A stretch of DNA of 64,000 nucleotides from Saccharomycopsis fibuligera x Saccharomycopsis cf. fibuligera (GCA_001936135.1 CP012810.1:124001-188000), one strand, 5' to 3'; positions 1 through 10,880 are shown, counted from the first letter of the stretch. Notes: generated from the letters alone by a model not told the origin. Numbers and translations: made by a program.

Positions 1-983
1 CAAAGGTTCTTTTTTTGGCGCTGTTTATATTACATGGAGGAAGTCACTGGCAGTCGCTCTTCAGTACCTCAGTTGTCCTTTTTCAAAATCTATTCGAATT
101 AAACGATGATGCATCAAATTGCCAAACTTTGGTTATATAGTGCAGGTGCACAATAGCGGGGATAAGAACCACATTGGCCCAAATAAGTTACAACTGTTTT
201 CTTCTCTTTCTTCTTTTTCTTCTTTTTTTTCTTTTTTTTTTTTTTTCCTTCGTTGATGTTTTTTGTTCACACCGATAAAGGTCCTTTGGTAACTCTAAAC
301 TACGGCTCAGTAGCGCTAACATTATACACACACGTAGATCAGTCATCTCCGAGACCGACTGGGAAGTCGCGCGGCGCGTTAGTTAAGTGGAATTTAATTA
401 TTTGTCTTTCCAACGCGAAGCTATTTAATACGTTCCCAAGCAAAATGGCATTCATTTGGCATGAATGCTACCTATCCAATAGACCACTGGTGTAGAGCTA
501 TCATTACCATGTATAGTTTTCTAGCCACAGTAGTACAGTCTGTTTGAAGACTATGTGTTTTTCTGTGTATATCTGCAGTAGCATGCACCCCTCAGCAGCA
601 CCACTACGGGGGGTTGTTGCTGCGGCGTTTGTTTGTTTTTCTTTCTTTTTTTCTGTTGTGTACGCACGCGTAGTGCAATTAATTTTATTAATTATTTTTT
701 TTTTTTTATTACGTACTGTAGATTATAAAAAAAACCACGTCTTTTCTCTTCCTGTGCTTTTTGTTCCCAAATTCCATTTTACGTGATTTTTACCTCGCTA
801 TTGCCTTGTGAATTACTGTCTATAGGCACTGCTGCTGTTGTTGTTTTATTCGCTTTCAGCATCTCTCTCCTTGTTTTTCTTTTGGGCTTGCGTTGCATTG
901 TTTGTTGATATTGATATTGGCATTGCTGTTTTTTTGTTGTTTTGGTAAAGCTTCTACTAGAATCTACGCTACCATTAGCCACC
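1..983. other. Intergenic, no gene seen
   Basis: Only short chance reading frames are present. The stretch is rich in T tracts (for example 205-250 and 684-708), as is usual upstream of yeast genes. It presumably holds the 5' regulatory DNA of the gene starting at 984. I recognise no RNA gene or repeat. Confidence 0.6.
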
Positions 984-2474
984 ATGTCATCTGCATTGAA
1001 GCCACTCACTGAGTCGAATCAAAACTGTCTCAACAATAGCTTGAGACCTCATCATGAGGATAAGTACAATAAGCACCAAAAGCCAGATTTAACTGGTGTC
1101 AATAATAATAACACTAACACCAATAATAATGACACTAATAATCACGGAGGCCAGACTACGATACTTGCATCTACCACATCACCAATTAAGCCTGCTTTCA
1201 AGAATCCGCTTTTATTGAGAACGCCAAAAGTTAACAGCACCAACAATAGCCATTTTTTCAACTTTGCCAACGGAAATAATAACAAAACTTCAGATTCTAC
1301 TATTCAGCTAGACTTGACTCAGGTTGGCAAATCCCCAATTACATCCACGCCGCTTGTTAATAATTTTAATAGTGACACTGAAACCACGCCAAACCCACGC
1401 CACAATGATAACAGTAATAACGATACTACTCAATCCGAAAAAAATACTGATTCTGGTTTCAATAGTAACAATTTTTCCTCGGTAACAACTATTGGATACC
1501 AGCAATTAAACACGTCTTTTGTGGAAAAAGACGAATTGATGGATAAAGTGGGCAAATTGATTGCTTTGAGTAAGAAAAGGTTGGATGTTAATGAGCAAAA
1601 TGATCATAGCGTCAAAAAGATATCTTCTGAATCTGCGGGGAAATCGTTTTATGACGATAGTTCTAATTTGTTAAGTGAACTAGAGGATATTGAAAAAAAA
1701 GACGCAAACTTGAGTGATACTACCATCATGAAATTGTTGACAGATTCTTTGGTGAAGATAAAAAATAACTTGAATTATTATAAGCTTGAAGCTAAGCTTG
1801 TGGTTCAAAATAATGAAGATATTTACAGCAGGAATGAAGTTGAGAGCAGATTAATGCAAAAAGAATTAGAAAGACTCAAATATGATTACAATCTTGATAG
1901 ACATATACACGAAGATGAGAAAACAAAATTGCAAAAATACGAACAACTCAAGGAAATTGCCAAAAATTCTCTTGACAATTTCGAAAAACTTACCATGAAA
2001 AATCGCGAAATAAGTAAGAAGGCTCTTAAGTACAAAATAAAATACAACAAGTCTAAAGAGATGTTAGCTAAAAAGGAAGCTGAAATCAAAAGTTTGAAAA
2101 AGACACTCAAGTCTCCGCCAAGATTTAAAATAATCCAACAACAGCAACAACAGGAAAAAAGACAATCTGGTAAACAGCTGGCGAATAGCAGTTTTGTTGG
2201 TGAACAAACTGCTGGATCCAATATTACTAACTACGCTGATGATACTACCGTGTCACCAGATCAAACAATCATAACATCGAGCCCAACCAATAATGGTAGA
2301 GGTGCTAATAGAAATAGCAACAACGACAACAACAATAACAACAACAATAGTAATAACGGCCACTCCACTCTCTCTCACAGTACTCAAAACCTTTCGTCTC
2401 CTAATGTTGCACCTGCTTTATCCGCTAGGCCTTTGAGTAATGGGGGTAGTAATAATGGAAATGTCAATGGTAAA

Positions 2475-2532
<58 letters not shown>

Positions 2533-3149
2533 GTACCACTGGTGCTCTGCAGTCTCAAAATAGAACCCAACCTTCTAATAACCTAAGATCTTATGATACT
2601 CTAAACATGCTTGCATTCCAAGCCTTATTGGCATCTACATCATACGAAAGAACCCAAAAGGCAAGAAAGTCCAATAGTGAAGCTAGTATACCGACTTCTA
2701 TTGACAGAAACGATTCATCTTTTGCCAGCAGAAAACTTCCAGGGCTTATACACAGTCCTGTGCAAAATACTTACCCTAGAGCCAATGCTGAAATTGGGAA
2801 ACCCTCGACAATGGCTGCTAATTCTACTACTGCTATTACCGGTGGTAGTAATGCTAATGCTACTGTTTCTGCTCCCGCCACTACTTCCATGCCTATAACC
2901 ACTCCCAGAACAGGCACTTCCACGACAAAATTGCCAAGCATTAATCACTTATTATCCAAACCGTTATCATTTAGCGGTCCATTAACGTCACCATCCCCTT
3001 CTCCATTGCAACCACAACCAGCAACGCTGGTTAATTCAAATGGGGCTAAAGTTACTATTGATTATAGATCATTGAATCAAAATGAAAGCGATCGTGAATC
3101 AAGCAATTTGAATTCAAATGATACGATAGATGAAGAGCAAACATATTAG
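984..3149 (+). CDS. Asn-rich coiled-coil protein, unrecognised
   Basis: The open frame extends upstream to a TTG at 942, but the first ATG is at 984 in good context (ACC before ATG), giving 721 residues. Residues about 1-170 are rich in Asn, Thr and Ser. A charged, helix-forming segment at about 175-400 contains many Glu/Lys heptad-like stretches (EKTKLQKYEQLKEIAKN, SKEMLAKKEAEIKSLKKTL) and looks like a coiled coil. After it come low-complexity Asn and Ser/Pro/Thr regions, with a run of about 20 Asn encoded by a pure AAT repeat. The C-terminus is acidic (DEEQTY). There is no signal peptide or membrane segment. The shape suits a cytoskeletal, spindle-pole or scaffold protein, but I do not recognise a family and assign no function. 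It lies about 1.15 kb upstream of RPL13 on the same strand. Confidence 0.8.
2474..2532 (+). repeat. (AAT)n microsatellite encoding poly-Asn
   Basis: About 19 uninterrupted AAT units lie inside the coiled-coil protein gene and encode Asn. Pure trinucleotide runs like this usually vary in length between strains. Confidence 0.9.
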
Positions 3150-3930
3150 ATTGTTTTTGTTTGAGCTGTTTTTTTACTTTTTTACTGATTTTTATTTGAT
3201 TTCGGTTTTGATTGGTGGTAACCCCATAATGGTTTTGTTGACCTTTTGTCTCCAATTGAGGCAAAAGTCTTTATTTCTTTTTTTTTTTCTATTTTTCAAT
3301 TTTTGTTCAAATTTTTTCCACCTCGTCATTGCCGCCACTATGTACTTTAGGTTTTCCGTATACTTTTTTCTATGTTGGCGTCGTGTTTTTTTGATCTTTC
3401 ACTCTTATCTTATGTTTGTTTCATATGTTCTTTAACTTTTGTATTTTATTGTATTTTCTTGTATTTGAGTTTTAATGCACTTTGTTGAATCATTTTTAAT
3501 ATTATTTTGGTTTGAATTTGATATTCTTTTTTTCTTCTACAACACATGAACTATTCTTGCCAAGGCTGTATTAATTGTGCTTGAAACTCATTTTTTCTCT
3601 TTTCTGTGTGCTATGTTATGTAGCTTACGATTGTCAGTCTTTTCATCGGGGCGCACACAAAACGCCCTAAAATGAAGTCAATTCTGTATATTCAGCTAAA
3701 AGGGTTGGTCAACAGTGTGACGCAAAGTAACGAAAATGAAACAGGGATCAGGGACAATTCTGTTACAAATGTAACAAATTGTGTGGAGTGAACCACGAAG
3801 ATCAATTTCAGTGAATACTCTGATGTTGGGAAAATCCAACACTAAAAAAACGGTTTATGCAGCCCCGGAGCCTAGCACTAATTAGCATTAATTGGCCTCC
3901 CCGGGTTGTTGGTGCCAACAGAGAAGCATA
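3150..3930. other. Intergenic: 3' region and distal RPL13 upstream DNA
   Basis: T-rich 3' flank of the preceding gene followed by AT-rich sequence. A CGCCCTAAAA stretch near 3662 resembles a reversed Tbf1-type site (TTTTAGGGCG), the factor used at ribosomal protein genes in Candida. No coding frame is convincing. Confidence 0.4.
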
Positions 3931-3936
3931 ATGAAT

Positions 3937-4037
3937 ATCATGTGATACTTGTGAGGGCTATATTTTATTTCTGATTGTGACCATGTATTGATATCAGCTG
4001 ACACATAAACACGCCACAATCGTCTCATCATGTGATC
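3937..4037 (+). promoter_or_regulatory. RPL13 promoter: paired Cbf1-like and Tbf1-like sites
   Basis: ATCATGTGATA (3937-3947) and ATCATGTGATC (4027-4037) are near-identical E-box sites that read RTCACRTGA on the other strand, the Cbf1 consensus. Between them, GAGGGCTAT (3954-3961) resembles the Tbf1 motif. In Candida albicans, Cbf1 and Tbf1 are known to act together at ribosomal protein promoters, so the grouping 270-370 bp before the RPL13 start fits. Use of these sites is inferred. Confidence 0.5.
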
Positions 4038-4302
4038 GTCATGCTTCTCGTTCCTTTTTGTTCTCTCAGTGAGTGAGACGCTCTCAGTCGCCTACTGCGC
4101 CAGGGCTTCCGCTCTCTCTCCCTCTCTCTCTCCCACTTACTGTCTCCGTGTGTGTGTGTGTGTGTGCACCGCCGGTGGTTTTGCAAAATACTGAGTGCCA
4201 GAAGGGAAAAAAAAATTGGAGAAAAAAATAAAATTAGAAATTTCGGAAATCTTAGATACTTGGTCCTAATTTTGAAAGAATAAACAAGTGCAACAGTTAA
4301 TA

Positions 4303-5671
4303 ATGGGTATGTAACTGAGTGATTGAAATGGATTAAACGGAATAACAGCACAATCAAAATAGAAGAGCTAGGATATTTGCCAGTTTTTGAGCTATCAGGA
4401 ATCCCATAATTCATAATATTGAGACTATATCAGACAAAACAGCAAGAAAACGAGTTTTTTAATCATCACTGTGAGAAATAAAATAGACCAAAGCCAAAGT
4501 CGTTAAGTTATTCTTCGAACACAAAAACATAATCTATAAACAAAAAAGATTGTATAAGTGGATGTAATTCATCAATATCAGAGTTATTGAAAAAAAAAAA
4601 AAACTTGGGATAAAAGGTTATTATTCAAGAGAATGTTCATCGATATGTAGGCATATCATCACTGTTTTGATGAAGCTTGAAAAACTTTATGCAGTATCTG
4701 ACGAAATTCTCATTGTAATCGAAGTTTCCATTGATTCATTTTATCATTATTATCATAATCAAGTCTTGTATGTGACTGCTTCAAGAGATTTTCATAATGT
4801 GATTTTTATCAGTACAATTTGCAAACCTTTTACCATAGCAAACTATCGAATATCGTTACAATTTGACAAGCACTATACGACTGTACACAGCATTAGAGAT
4901 TTGAACTATTTCAAGATAAAAGATTTCTATAATTTGATATTGAACACTTAAATGTTTACCAAATGCTCATCTGTTTCGTGACTAGTTCTTGTGCTGTATA
5001 TTACCAAATGTCGCCATTATAATAGCAAAATTTGTTTGATCACAAGTAATACTAACCCTATAATAGCTATCTCTAAGAACTTACCACTTTTAAAAAACCA
5101 CTTCAGAAAGCACTGGCAAGAAAGAGTCAAAGTTCACTTTGACCAAGCCGGTAAGAAGACTTCTAGAAGATTGGCTAGAGCTAAGAAGGCTGCTGCTGTT
5201 GCTCCAAAGCCTCTTGACTTGTTGAGACCAGTTGTCCGTGCTCCAACTATCAGATACAACAGAAAAGTTAGAGCTGGTAGAGGTTTCACCATTGCTGAAC
5301 TTAAAGCTGCTGGTTTGACTGCTGCTTACGCCAGAACTATTGGTATTGCTGTTGACCACAGAAGACAAAACAGATCTGAAGAAGGTTTCGAATTGAACGT
5401 CAACAGATTGAATGAATACAAATCTAAATTGATTGTTTTCCCAACCAAGGGTAAGAAACCAGCTGCTGAACAAGTCTTGTCTACTGCTGCTGCTTTCCCA
5501 ATTGAACAATCCAACAAAGATGTTCAAACCAAGGCTATAACTGAAGAAGCTAAATCTTTCGATGCTTACAGAACCTTGCGTTTGGCTAGATCTGAAAAGA
5601 GATACGCTGGTATTAGAGAAAAGCGTGCTAAGGAAAAGGCTGAAGCTGAAAACGACAAAAAGAAGAAATAA
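4303..5671 (+). CDS. RPL13: 60S ribosomal protein eL13, spliced
   Basis: Encodes ribosomal protein eL13 of the cytosolic large subunit. Exon 1 is only ATGG (4303-4306); the intron runs 4307-5066 and exon 2 is 5067-5671. Joining the exons gives an N-terminus MAISKNLP, identical in plan to S. cerevisiae Rpl13, which also has its intron just after the start codon. The protein is 202 residues, the usual length. Conserved blocks include [36 protein letters not shown] and [20 protein letters not shown]. The C-terminus is the expected Lys/Glu-rich tail. Codon use is strongly biased towards preferred codons with no CTG, fitting a highly expressed gene. The region between 4991 and 5066 is open in frame but belongs to the intron. 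Confidence 0.96.
4307..5066 (+). other. RPL13 intron (760 nt)
   Basis: Donor GTATGT at 4307-4312, branch point TACTAAC at 5050-5056 and acceptor AATAG ending at 5066. The spliced frame restores ATG GCT, the conserved Met-Ala start. No convincing snoRNA is seen inside. Confidence 0.93.
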
Positions 5672-6330
5672 GCAATTAAGCAAGTTTGATTGGTTGTTTT
5701 TTTTCTTTGAATGTTTTAAATTAGTGTTTGTTTATTATTATTATATTAAATGAATGAAATATTTTGTTAATTTTTTAACTATTTTGAAACATCAACATCA
5801 TTTGTTTAAACATTTTTTGTGCTGTCAATATGCGCTTCCCACCTTATTCTTTTTTATCTTATAATCTAATGTACCTCTTTTGTATAAACATTTTGCGATC
5901 TGTCGGTTACGAAGTAAGCGATTTAGTCAGACAGGTTCATTGTGGTTTGTAAGGCTTACGTTAGCACTATATCGATGCTGCGATTATTACCTTGTAGTTT
6001 TTATAACTTTGGGGATACTCCGTTGAAGCCATTTCTAGATGGCGGTGATAAAAAACTATTGTTTTTTCAATTATTCTTTCATCTAAGAGATATGTACCTT
6101 TAGAAAGGACCTCATATCCCCCTATTATCTTGGATAGTATACTATTGATTAGTTTTTGTGGGGCTGTATCAAAAAATGATGTTGTTTGAGTACTTGTCTA
6201 ACTCTAAAGTAGGTCGTAATTCCTTCCAAAAAAAAACAGGTATTAAGGATCTTTAGATCGACCATTATACAGTAGAAATTTGTCAAATACGGCAATCTAT
6301 ATAGAACGCGATGGTAACAAATTGCGTGAA
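5672..6330. other. Intergenic, no gene seen
   Basis: RPL13 3' flank followed by AT-rich DNA. Only short chance frames are present. It leads into the duplicated flank of the first tRNA-Pro gene. Confidence 0.55.
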
Positions 6331-6545
6331 ACTGTTGGCAGTGATAACACATCATATTACATCACAAAAAAAGAAATGTTGGGCCACACAGGGAATTGAA
6401 CCCTGGACCTCTCACATATTTGGTAGACTTGAGTTAACCCAAGCTCGCTACCCAAAGCGAGAATCATACCTCTAGACCATACGGCCAACATTAAAAATTC
6501 GCTTTTCAATCCTTCTTGAATCATGTATAAATGCTTCTATAACCC
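6331..6545 (-). repeat. tRNA-Pro block, inverted copy 1
   Basis: The tRNA-Pro gene with about 50 bp of 3' flank and 59 bp of 5' flank is repeated in inverse orientation at 10881-11094. Shared flank landmarks are ATCACTGCCAACAGT beyond the tRNA 3' end and AATGCTTCTATAACCC on the 5' side, where the LINE copies begin. Upstream flank identity is visibly lower than that of the tRNA itself. Confidence 0.85.
6381..6486 (-). tRNA. tRNA-Pro (TGG) with 34-nt intron
   Basis: Acceptor arm GGCCGTA pairs with TGTGGCC, allowing G-T pairs, with discriminator C. The D arm begins GTCTAGAGG, and the T arm CAGGG-TTCAATT-CCCTG is intact. The anticodon stem CTCGC/GTGAG encloses loop TTTGGGT, giving anticodon TGG. 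A 34-nt intron (6417-6450) follows position 37; its CCAAA can pair with the TTTGG of the anticodon loop, the usual anticodon-intron pairing. S. cerevisiae tRNA-Pro(UGG) also has an intron here. The mature length is 72 nt before CCA addition. Confidence 0.95.
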
Positions 6546-6570
6546 GGAATTGTATTTTCTCCACGACGCC

Positions 6571-6663
6571 TGTATATACTATATAGATAGGTTTATAAGA
6601 TTCTATTTTCTATCATTTATATAGAAATAATAAATCAATATTGTGTGTGAAAAAAAAAAAAAA
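6571..6663 (+). mobile_element. Short LINE 3'-end insertion nested in the LINE
   Basis: About 79 bp of LINE 3' end plus an A14 tail is inserted inside the reverse transcriptase of the larger copy. It is flanked by a 6-bp target-site duplication GACGCC (6565-6570 and 6664-6669). Removing it restores the RT frame across the Asp-Asp box. This is a very short 5'-truncated retrotransposition product. Confidence 0.9.
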
Positions 6664-7875
6664 GACGCCGATGATATTACCATTTTTGCAGATGGTAATC
6701 AGGACATGGAGTCAGCAATCCAAACGATCCAAGAATTCTGCTCGATAACGGGAGGGAGTTTGAATTATGATAAATCAAAAGTACTCATTTCCTCATACTC
6801 CACGGATATAGCAAAAACTGAAACTCAGCTTTTTGACATTCCGATTGAGCGAGTAAAGGAAGACTATAAACTAACCTATCTCGGGATTAAAATTCCGAAC
6901 CAGGGATGGCCAAAAAACTTGATACAAACAATGTACGCAAAGTTCAACATTTCCAACATCAAACATTTGCCGCCGTCAAGTCAAGTCATGGCCTATAATA
7001 CATTTATCTGTTCAAAATTCTACTACAAGGAGATTCATCAAAATCTCACTGACAAACAAATAAATGCAATCGAGATGGCTTTCAAAAAATGTCTAAACGC
7101 CACGAATGTCTCCCTCGAGACACTCAAGACACATAGACATAAAGGGGGTTATGGTATGATAGACCTCAAAGCACAGCTCACGTATAGAAAAGCACAAATT
7201 GCACAAAACTTGTTTCTAGATAAAAGCGACCCATACTTGAAGCTCTTCAGAGCGAAGCTACAACTTCTTCTAGATCACTTTTTTAAAGTACGCTATGAGC
7301 TCGAACGTAAACCAGGACATATTGATACTCAATTCTGGTGGAGAGATGTTCTCGATACAGTTGACGGAGGCGAAGGCCAAGGGCAATCTATACTGGCACA
7401 GAACCCAGAACAGTGCTTCACGTTGACAGCCACAGAAGCAAACATAATAGCTCTGTGGAAACAAGTAGTCCCCAACAAACACAATCCTGGCATCCTTGGG
7501 CTTCAGCGCACATCAGATATAGCAGAAGCAGTGGAGCTCGGTGTACCGTTTTTGAAAAAAAAGTTCATTCCAAAAGAAGTCTTCGACTTCAAGTCCCGGA
7601 ACGGTAGTGCACAAGTGCGCGAGAAGAAAGATAAACTACTATTTTCAAACCAGTTGGCACGTCTCAAACAAGTCACTAATAAAGAGTGTCTGACATTCTG
7701 GCAAATGATAAACAAACAAACGTTCAGACACCCTGGCTGTTTCGAGAATTAATCCAGGTCGACAACTACTTGATATTTCAAAAGAAATACTCCCACCTAC
7801 GGAAAGATAAGGACTTTGATTGGAAAACCATTCCAATCTCTAGTCTTGTTTACTAGATCACCACGGTAATGAATT

Positions 7876-7897
7876 AGATAACACATCAGTGTTATCT
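7876..7897 (+). other. LINE 3' UTR stem-loop
   Basis: AGATAACAC and GTGTTATCT form a perfect 9-bp stem with a 4-nt ATCA loop, just after the LINE coding end. The same stem is intact at 10548-10569 and 17899-17920, while the surrounding UTR has changed more. 3' UTR hairpins serve as reverse transcriptase recognition elements in some LINEs, so this is a candidate for that role. Confidence 0.6.
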
Positions 7898-8203
7898 TAG
7901 TGAGTGGAAGATGGTATTGAAGTGAGACCCTTTTCTTTTTAACAGTCGACAGTAAAGCAATGACCCTCAAATAAAAAAATTGAAAAAATAAAATATCATT
8001 CATCCTAGACTAAAATCTCTCCTATATCTATTTCAAATCCAACTGATCCATTAAAGTCTAACTAATACTAACGGGGTTTTCACTTGTATAAGTTTCCCCT
8101 ATATACTAACAACTGAACTATACTGTATATACTATATAGATAAGTTTATAAGATTATATTTTCTACCGTTTATATAGAAATAATAAATTGATATTGTGTG
8201 TGA

Positions 8204-8914
8204 AAAGAATATATATATGCTTAAATGTTGCATCTCTCCTGTTTTGCTACCGATAAAAATTTTTCGTTAGATATCTTATATTGTGCACCTCAGTAAGCAT
8301 AGTATCTGGTTTGATTCAATTTAGAGTACAGTTTATCTCAGCAAGAAAATCATATTTTACAAGGCGAAAATATAATCCCACAGAATAAACTTTCAGTTAT
8401 AATTTTAACAATAAAAAATCGCAAGAAGAGGATAAAGATGGTTTAAAATTATATTTATAAAAGTTTAAAGCGTCTAGGTTACGGTTTAGTTACTCATTGC
8501 CATTAACAAGAATGTGCTTTTAAAATGGATAGTACAGCTTTATATTGAGAAACCTGTTACTGAGGTTCATTCAATCCTGAATGCTTATTCATTTTAGATT
8601 TTTTTATCAGTGTTTAACTTTTTGTGAGTCATTATTTTTCAGGTTTTCTATCTTTTACTGCTCAGTTGGTCTTCAACTTGCATAAATCCAGTAGAAAGTT
8701 CTAGATTATTAGCTTACAATTGTCCATAATACTATAAGAACTTTTTTAATGCCATATTGTATAAATCTCAAAGAAAAAATTGTAATGGATAGCAGTAAAA
8801 AGAAAAATGAAAAAAAAACAGAAGATCGGACTAGTTAAGAAATGAAATGGCAAAGTAATGGGTCAACCATCACAGTCCAGTATACATAAAAGCAAAGCAA
8901 AATATTCTTTGTGA
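8204..8914. other. Intergenic, no gene seen
   Basis: AT-rich DNA between the LINE 3' end and the small secreted-protein gene. No frame, tRNA or recognisable repeat is found. Confidence 0.5.
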
Positions 8915-9346
8915 TCAGAGATGCATGCCACTCAATTTGTCTGCCAAGTTGTTACCTTTTTCGAGCATTTTATTTTTAGCAGCGGCTGCTTGTTCAGCAA
9001 TTGCTGGGTGGTGTGCCTTTGAAGGCAAATGCTGCTTTGGAACAGAAAGACGATTCGATCCACTGCTAGACCCAGAAACCGTTTGGTGTGCTTTTGCAGG
9101 CAAGTGCTCTTTAGGAACAGAAAGAAGGTTTGAGTTAGGCAAGCCTCTGGCTTCAAGTGGCTCCTCTTGTTTTATAGCGGCAGAGTCAGCAGCAGCAGAG
9201 TCAGCAGCAGTAGCAGTAGCAGCAGCAGTAGCAGTAGCAGCAGCAGTAGCAGCAGCAGTGGATTGTGTTTCAAGCACAGGAGCAGCAAAGACACCAGAGC
9301 AGACAAAGAAAGAGAGAGAGATAGCGGCAGTAGCAGAGAACTTCAT
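8915..9346 (-). CDS. Small secreted Ala-rich protein with duplicated 13-residue repeat
   Basis: 143 residues from the ATG at 9346; an upstream in-frame ATG at 9403 would bury the signal peptide, so I prefer the shorter form. Residues 1-21 are a clear signal peptide (MKFSATAAISLSFFVCSG, cleavage likely after VFA). Residues about 28-57 are an Ala/Thr/Ser-rich stretch from a trinucleotide repeat. Two near-copies of a peptide follow: LSVPKEHLPAKAH (75-87) and LSVPKQHLPSKAH (100-112). The C-terminus (115-143) looks like an amphipathic helix. A TATA box on the same strand lies at 9511-9517, about 165 bp before the ATG. There is no Lys-Arg processing site between the repeats and no Cys in the mature part. 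I do not recognise the family. The layout resembles a processed peptide precursor or a cell-wall-associated secreted protein. Confidence 0.75.
   Translation of the reverse strand: MKFSATAAISLSFFVCSGVFAAPVLETQSTAAATAAATATAAATATAADSAAADSAAIKQEEPLEARGLPNSNLLSVPKEHLPAKAHQTVSGSSSGSNRLSVPKQHLPSKAHHPAIAEQAAAAKNKMLEKGNNLADKLSGMHL
9180..9262 (-). repeat. Imperfect GCT/ACT triplet repeat
   Basis: Imperfect triplet array (CAG/TAG-type on the + strand) inside the secreted-protein gene, encoding Ala with interspersed Thr and Ser. It is a likely site of length variation that keeps the frame. Confidence 0.8.
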
Positions 9347-10450
9347 TATGTGAGCAAGTAGTTTTTTGAATTTTGGATTTTGGATTTTGGAGGATGTGGT
9401 CAAAGTAGAAGAATAGGAGGCTTAAGTGGTTAAGGACTGATTGTTGATAACTTAATAAGAATAAGATGAAACTATCCAGAGTACCCAAGCCAAGAGGATG
9501 GCATGGGGCTTTATATAGGCTTAGGGTATCCTCAAAAGACTAAAAGAGCCCACACTGCTTACATTGCGACCCAAATGTTTTGTACCGTGGGTGTTTTCGA
9601 GCAGACGGAGATGTTGACATCCGTATAGGCGCGAGTGGCACGGCATGGTTTCAATATTATGCTTATGGAAGATAATATTCGCGGTGTATATGGGATACGC
9701 ACACGTATTGGAAGTATAAGTTGCTGAACGAGAGTGGGAGCAATAGTATGTTGGAGGCAACAGCACCTTTGCCTATGGTAACGGCCAACTACAAATAATA
9801 TCCTGTAGTATCCTGCGGACTGCATTATGATTCTGGTATTATTTTTAAGTTTCAGCACCAGATCGACATGCAGCTGTCGGTTACTGTTCGTGCCCGTTTT
9901 GAATGAGAAATCCATTTTTGTGTCTCGAACGAAAAGTAACCATAAGACTCTACTACCATCTTAAATACATACGCATTTTAAAAAAAAATGATTCAACCAC
10001 TTACACCTGGCTAACTTGCCTTCAGGCACGTATTCATCACAGCAATACGTGCCAATATATCTGCCTTTATAAAAACTAATATTTAGCCGCATTCAAGCTT
10101 CTCAATGGTCAGTTGAAGTTATATATCAACGTGTAACTTCAGGTCCGGTGAAATGACAGATCAGAAAGTTGATACATCAATAGAATTCGTTTCCCCAAAA
10201 CAAGACACAGTCTCTAAAACGTTGATAGAAAAGTTGCATTAATTGGTCTTGACATTGTGTTGGAATTATACCAACTAACATCACCCAAACCATATGCCAG
10301 GTATAAATTCTCTTTTTGGTAAACAGCATCTGTTGGCCAAGGACATTCGAACACACGCATGCTTACTGTGGCAAACAACATCAATGATGCGATAGAAGAT
10401 TCCTAACACATGAGCATTAAGGGTAAGGAATGAAATAACTTATGTAGTTG
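9347..10450. other. Intergenic, no convincing gene
   Basis: Holds the promoter of the secreted-protein gene (TATATAA on the minus strand at 9511-9517) and then about 900 bp with no supported gene. A 118-residue minus frame (9559-9915) has no recognisable motif and uses atypical codons, so I do not call it. Confidence 0.5.
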
Positions 10451-10880
10451 AAAAGAAGAATGATTTTATTTTTTTGAGCGTAATTGTTTTACTGTTGACA
10501 GATAACCCTTTAAAGGGTCTCATTTTAATACCATCTTCCACTCACTAAGATAACACTGATGTGTTATCTAATTCATTACCGTGGTGATCTAGTAAACAAG
10601 ACTAGAGATTGGAATGGTTTTCCAATCAAAGTCCTTATCTTTCCGTAGGTGGGAGTATTTCTTTTGAAATATCAAGTAGTTGTCGACCTGGATTAATTCT
10701 CGTGTATCACTGGATGGAAGGATGAGGCTGTCCCAGCTCAATTCCTTATTTATATGTAACTTTTTCCATAACGCTTGTGCTTTTCTATATGTGAGCTGTG
10801 CTTTGAGGTCTATCATATCATAACCCCCCTTATGTCTATGTGTCTTAAGTGTCTCGAGGGAGACAAAAATCATCGGCGAA
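10451..10880 (-). mobile_element. Internally deleted LINE copy upstream of tRNA-Pro 2
   Basis: Same LINE family as the 6.5-8.2 kb copy, on the minus strand. It starts at GCCGATGAT, within bases of where the first copy starts its DD box, then jumps to the segment encoding VSLETLKTHRHKGGYDMIDLKAQLTYRKAQ. A second deletion joins that to ALWKKLHINKELSWDSLILPS and the tail ELIQVDNYLIFQKKYSHLRKD. The 3' UTR is diverged and stops before the family 3' end. At least two internal deletions are visible. Its 5' end lies 59 bp upstream of tRNA-Pro 2 in divergent orientation, at the same flank position as copy 1. The two therefore probably descend from one insertion that was duplicated. Confidence 0.85.

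Larger units (their letters stand above)
6546..8203 (+). mobile_element. 5'-truncated Zorro-like LINE copy
   Basis: Non-LTR retrotransposon fragment of the L1-like type. It starts inside the reverse transcriptase just before the catalytic DD box (LHDADDITIFAD once the nested insertion is ignored) and reads TYLGIKIPNQG, RHKGGYGMIDLKAQLTYRKAQ and onwards in one frame to 7752. Compared with the copy at 10.6 kb there is a one-base shift near 7740; the tail ELIQVDNYLIFQKKY then continues in another frame to a stop at about 7853. A 3' UTR of about 350 bp follows and ends in ATTGTGTGTGAAAA. The copy lies head-on to tRNA-Pro, 59 bp upstream of it. It cannot move by itself because most of the element, including the endonuclease and the N-terminal RT, is absent. 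The Zorro label comes from family knowledge and is untested. Confidence 0.88.

Noticed and set aside
4667-4701. Possible box C/D snoRNA in the RPL13 intron
   Set aside because: C box is imperfect, only one CTGA follows at short distance, and no terminal stem or second box pair is seen.
4667-4951. 94-residue frame inside the RPL13 intron
   Set aside because: It lies wholly between canonical donor and branch point, is AT-rich with no motif, and splicing of RPL13 explains the region.
5090-5683. 197-residue frame antisense to RPL13
   Set aside because: Mirror of strongly biased codons in RPL13; no motif.
9180-9262. CRISPR-like or satellite array
   Set aside because: It is an in-frame triplet repeat inside a coding gene, without spacers; no CRISPR is expected or seen in this eukaryotic DNA.
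8925-9353. 142-residue plus-strand frame over the secreted-protein gene
   Set aside because: Antisense shadow; the minus frame has a signal peptide, protein repeats and a TATA box at the right place.
9559-9915. 118-residue minus-strand frame
   Set aside because: No motif, unusual composition, no homologous copy; probably chance.
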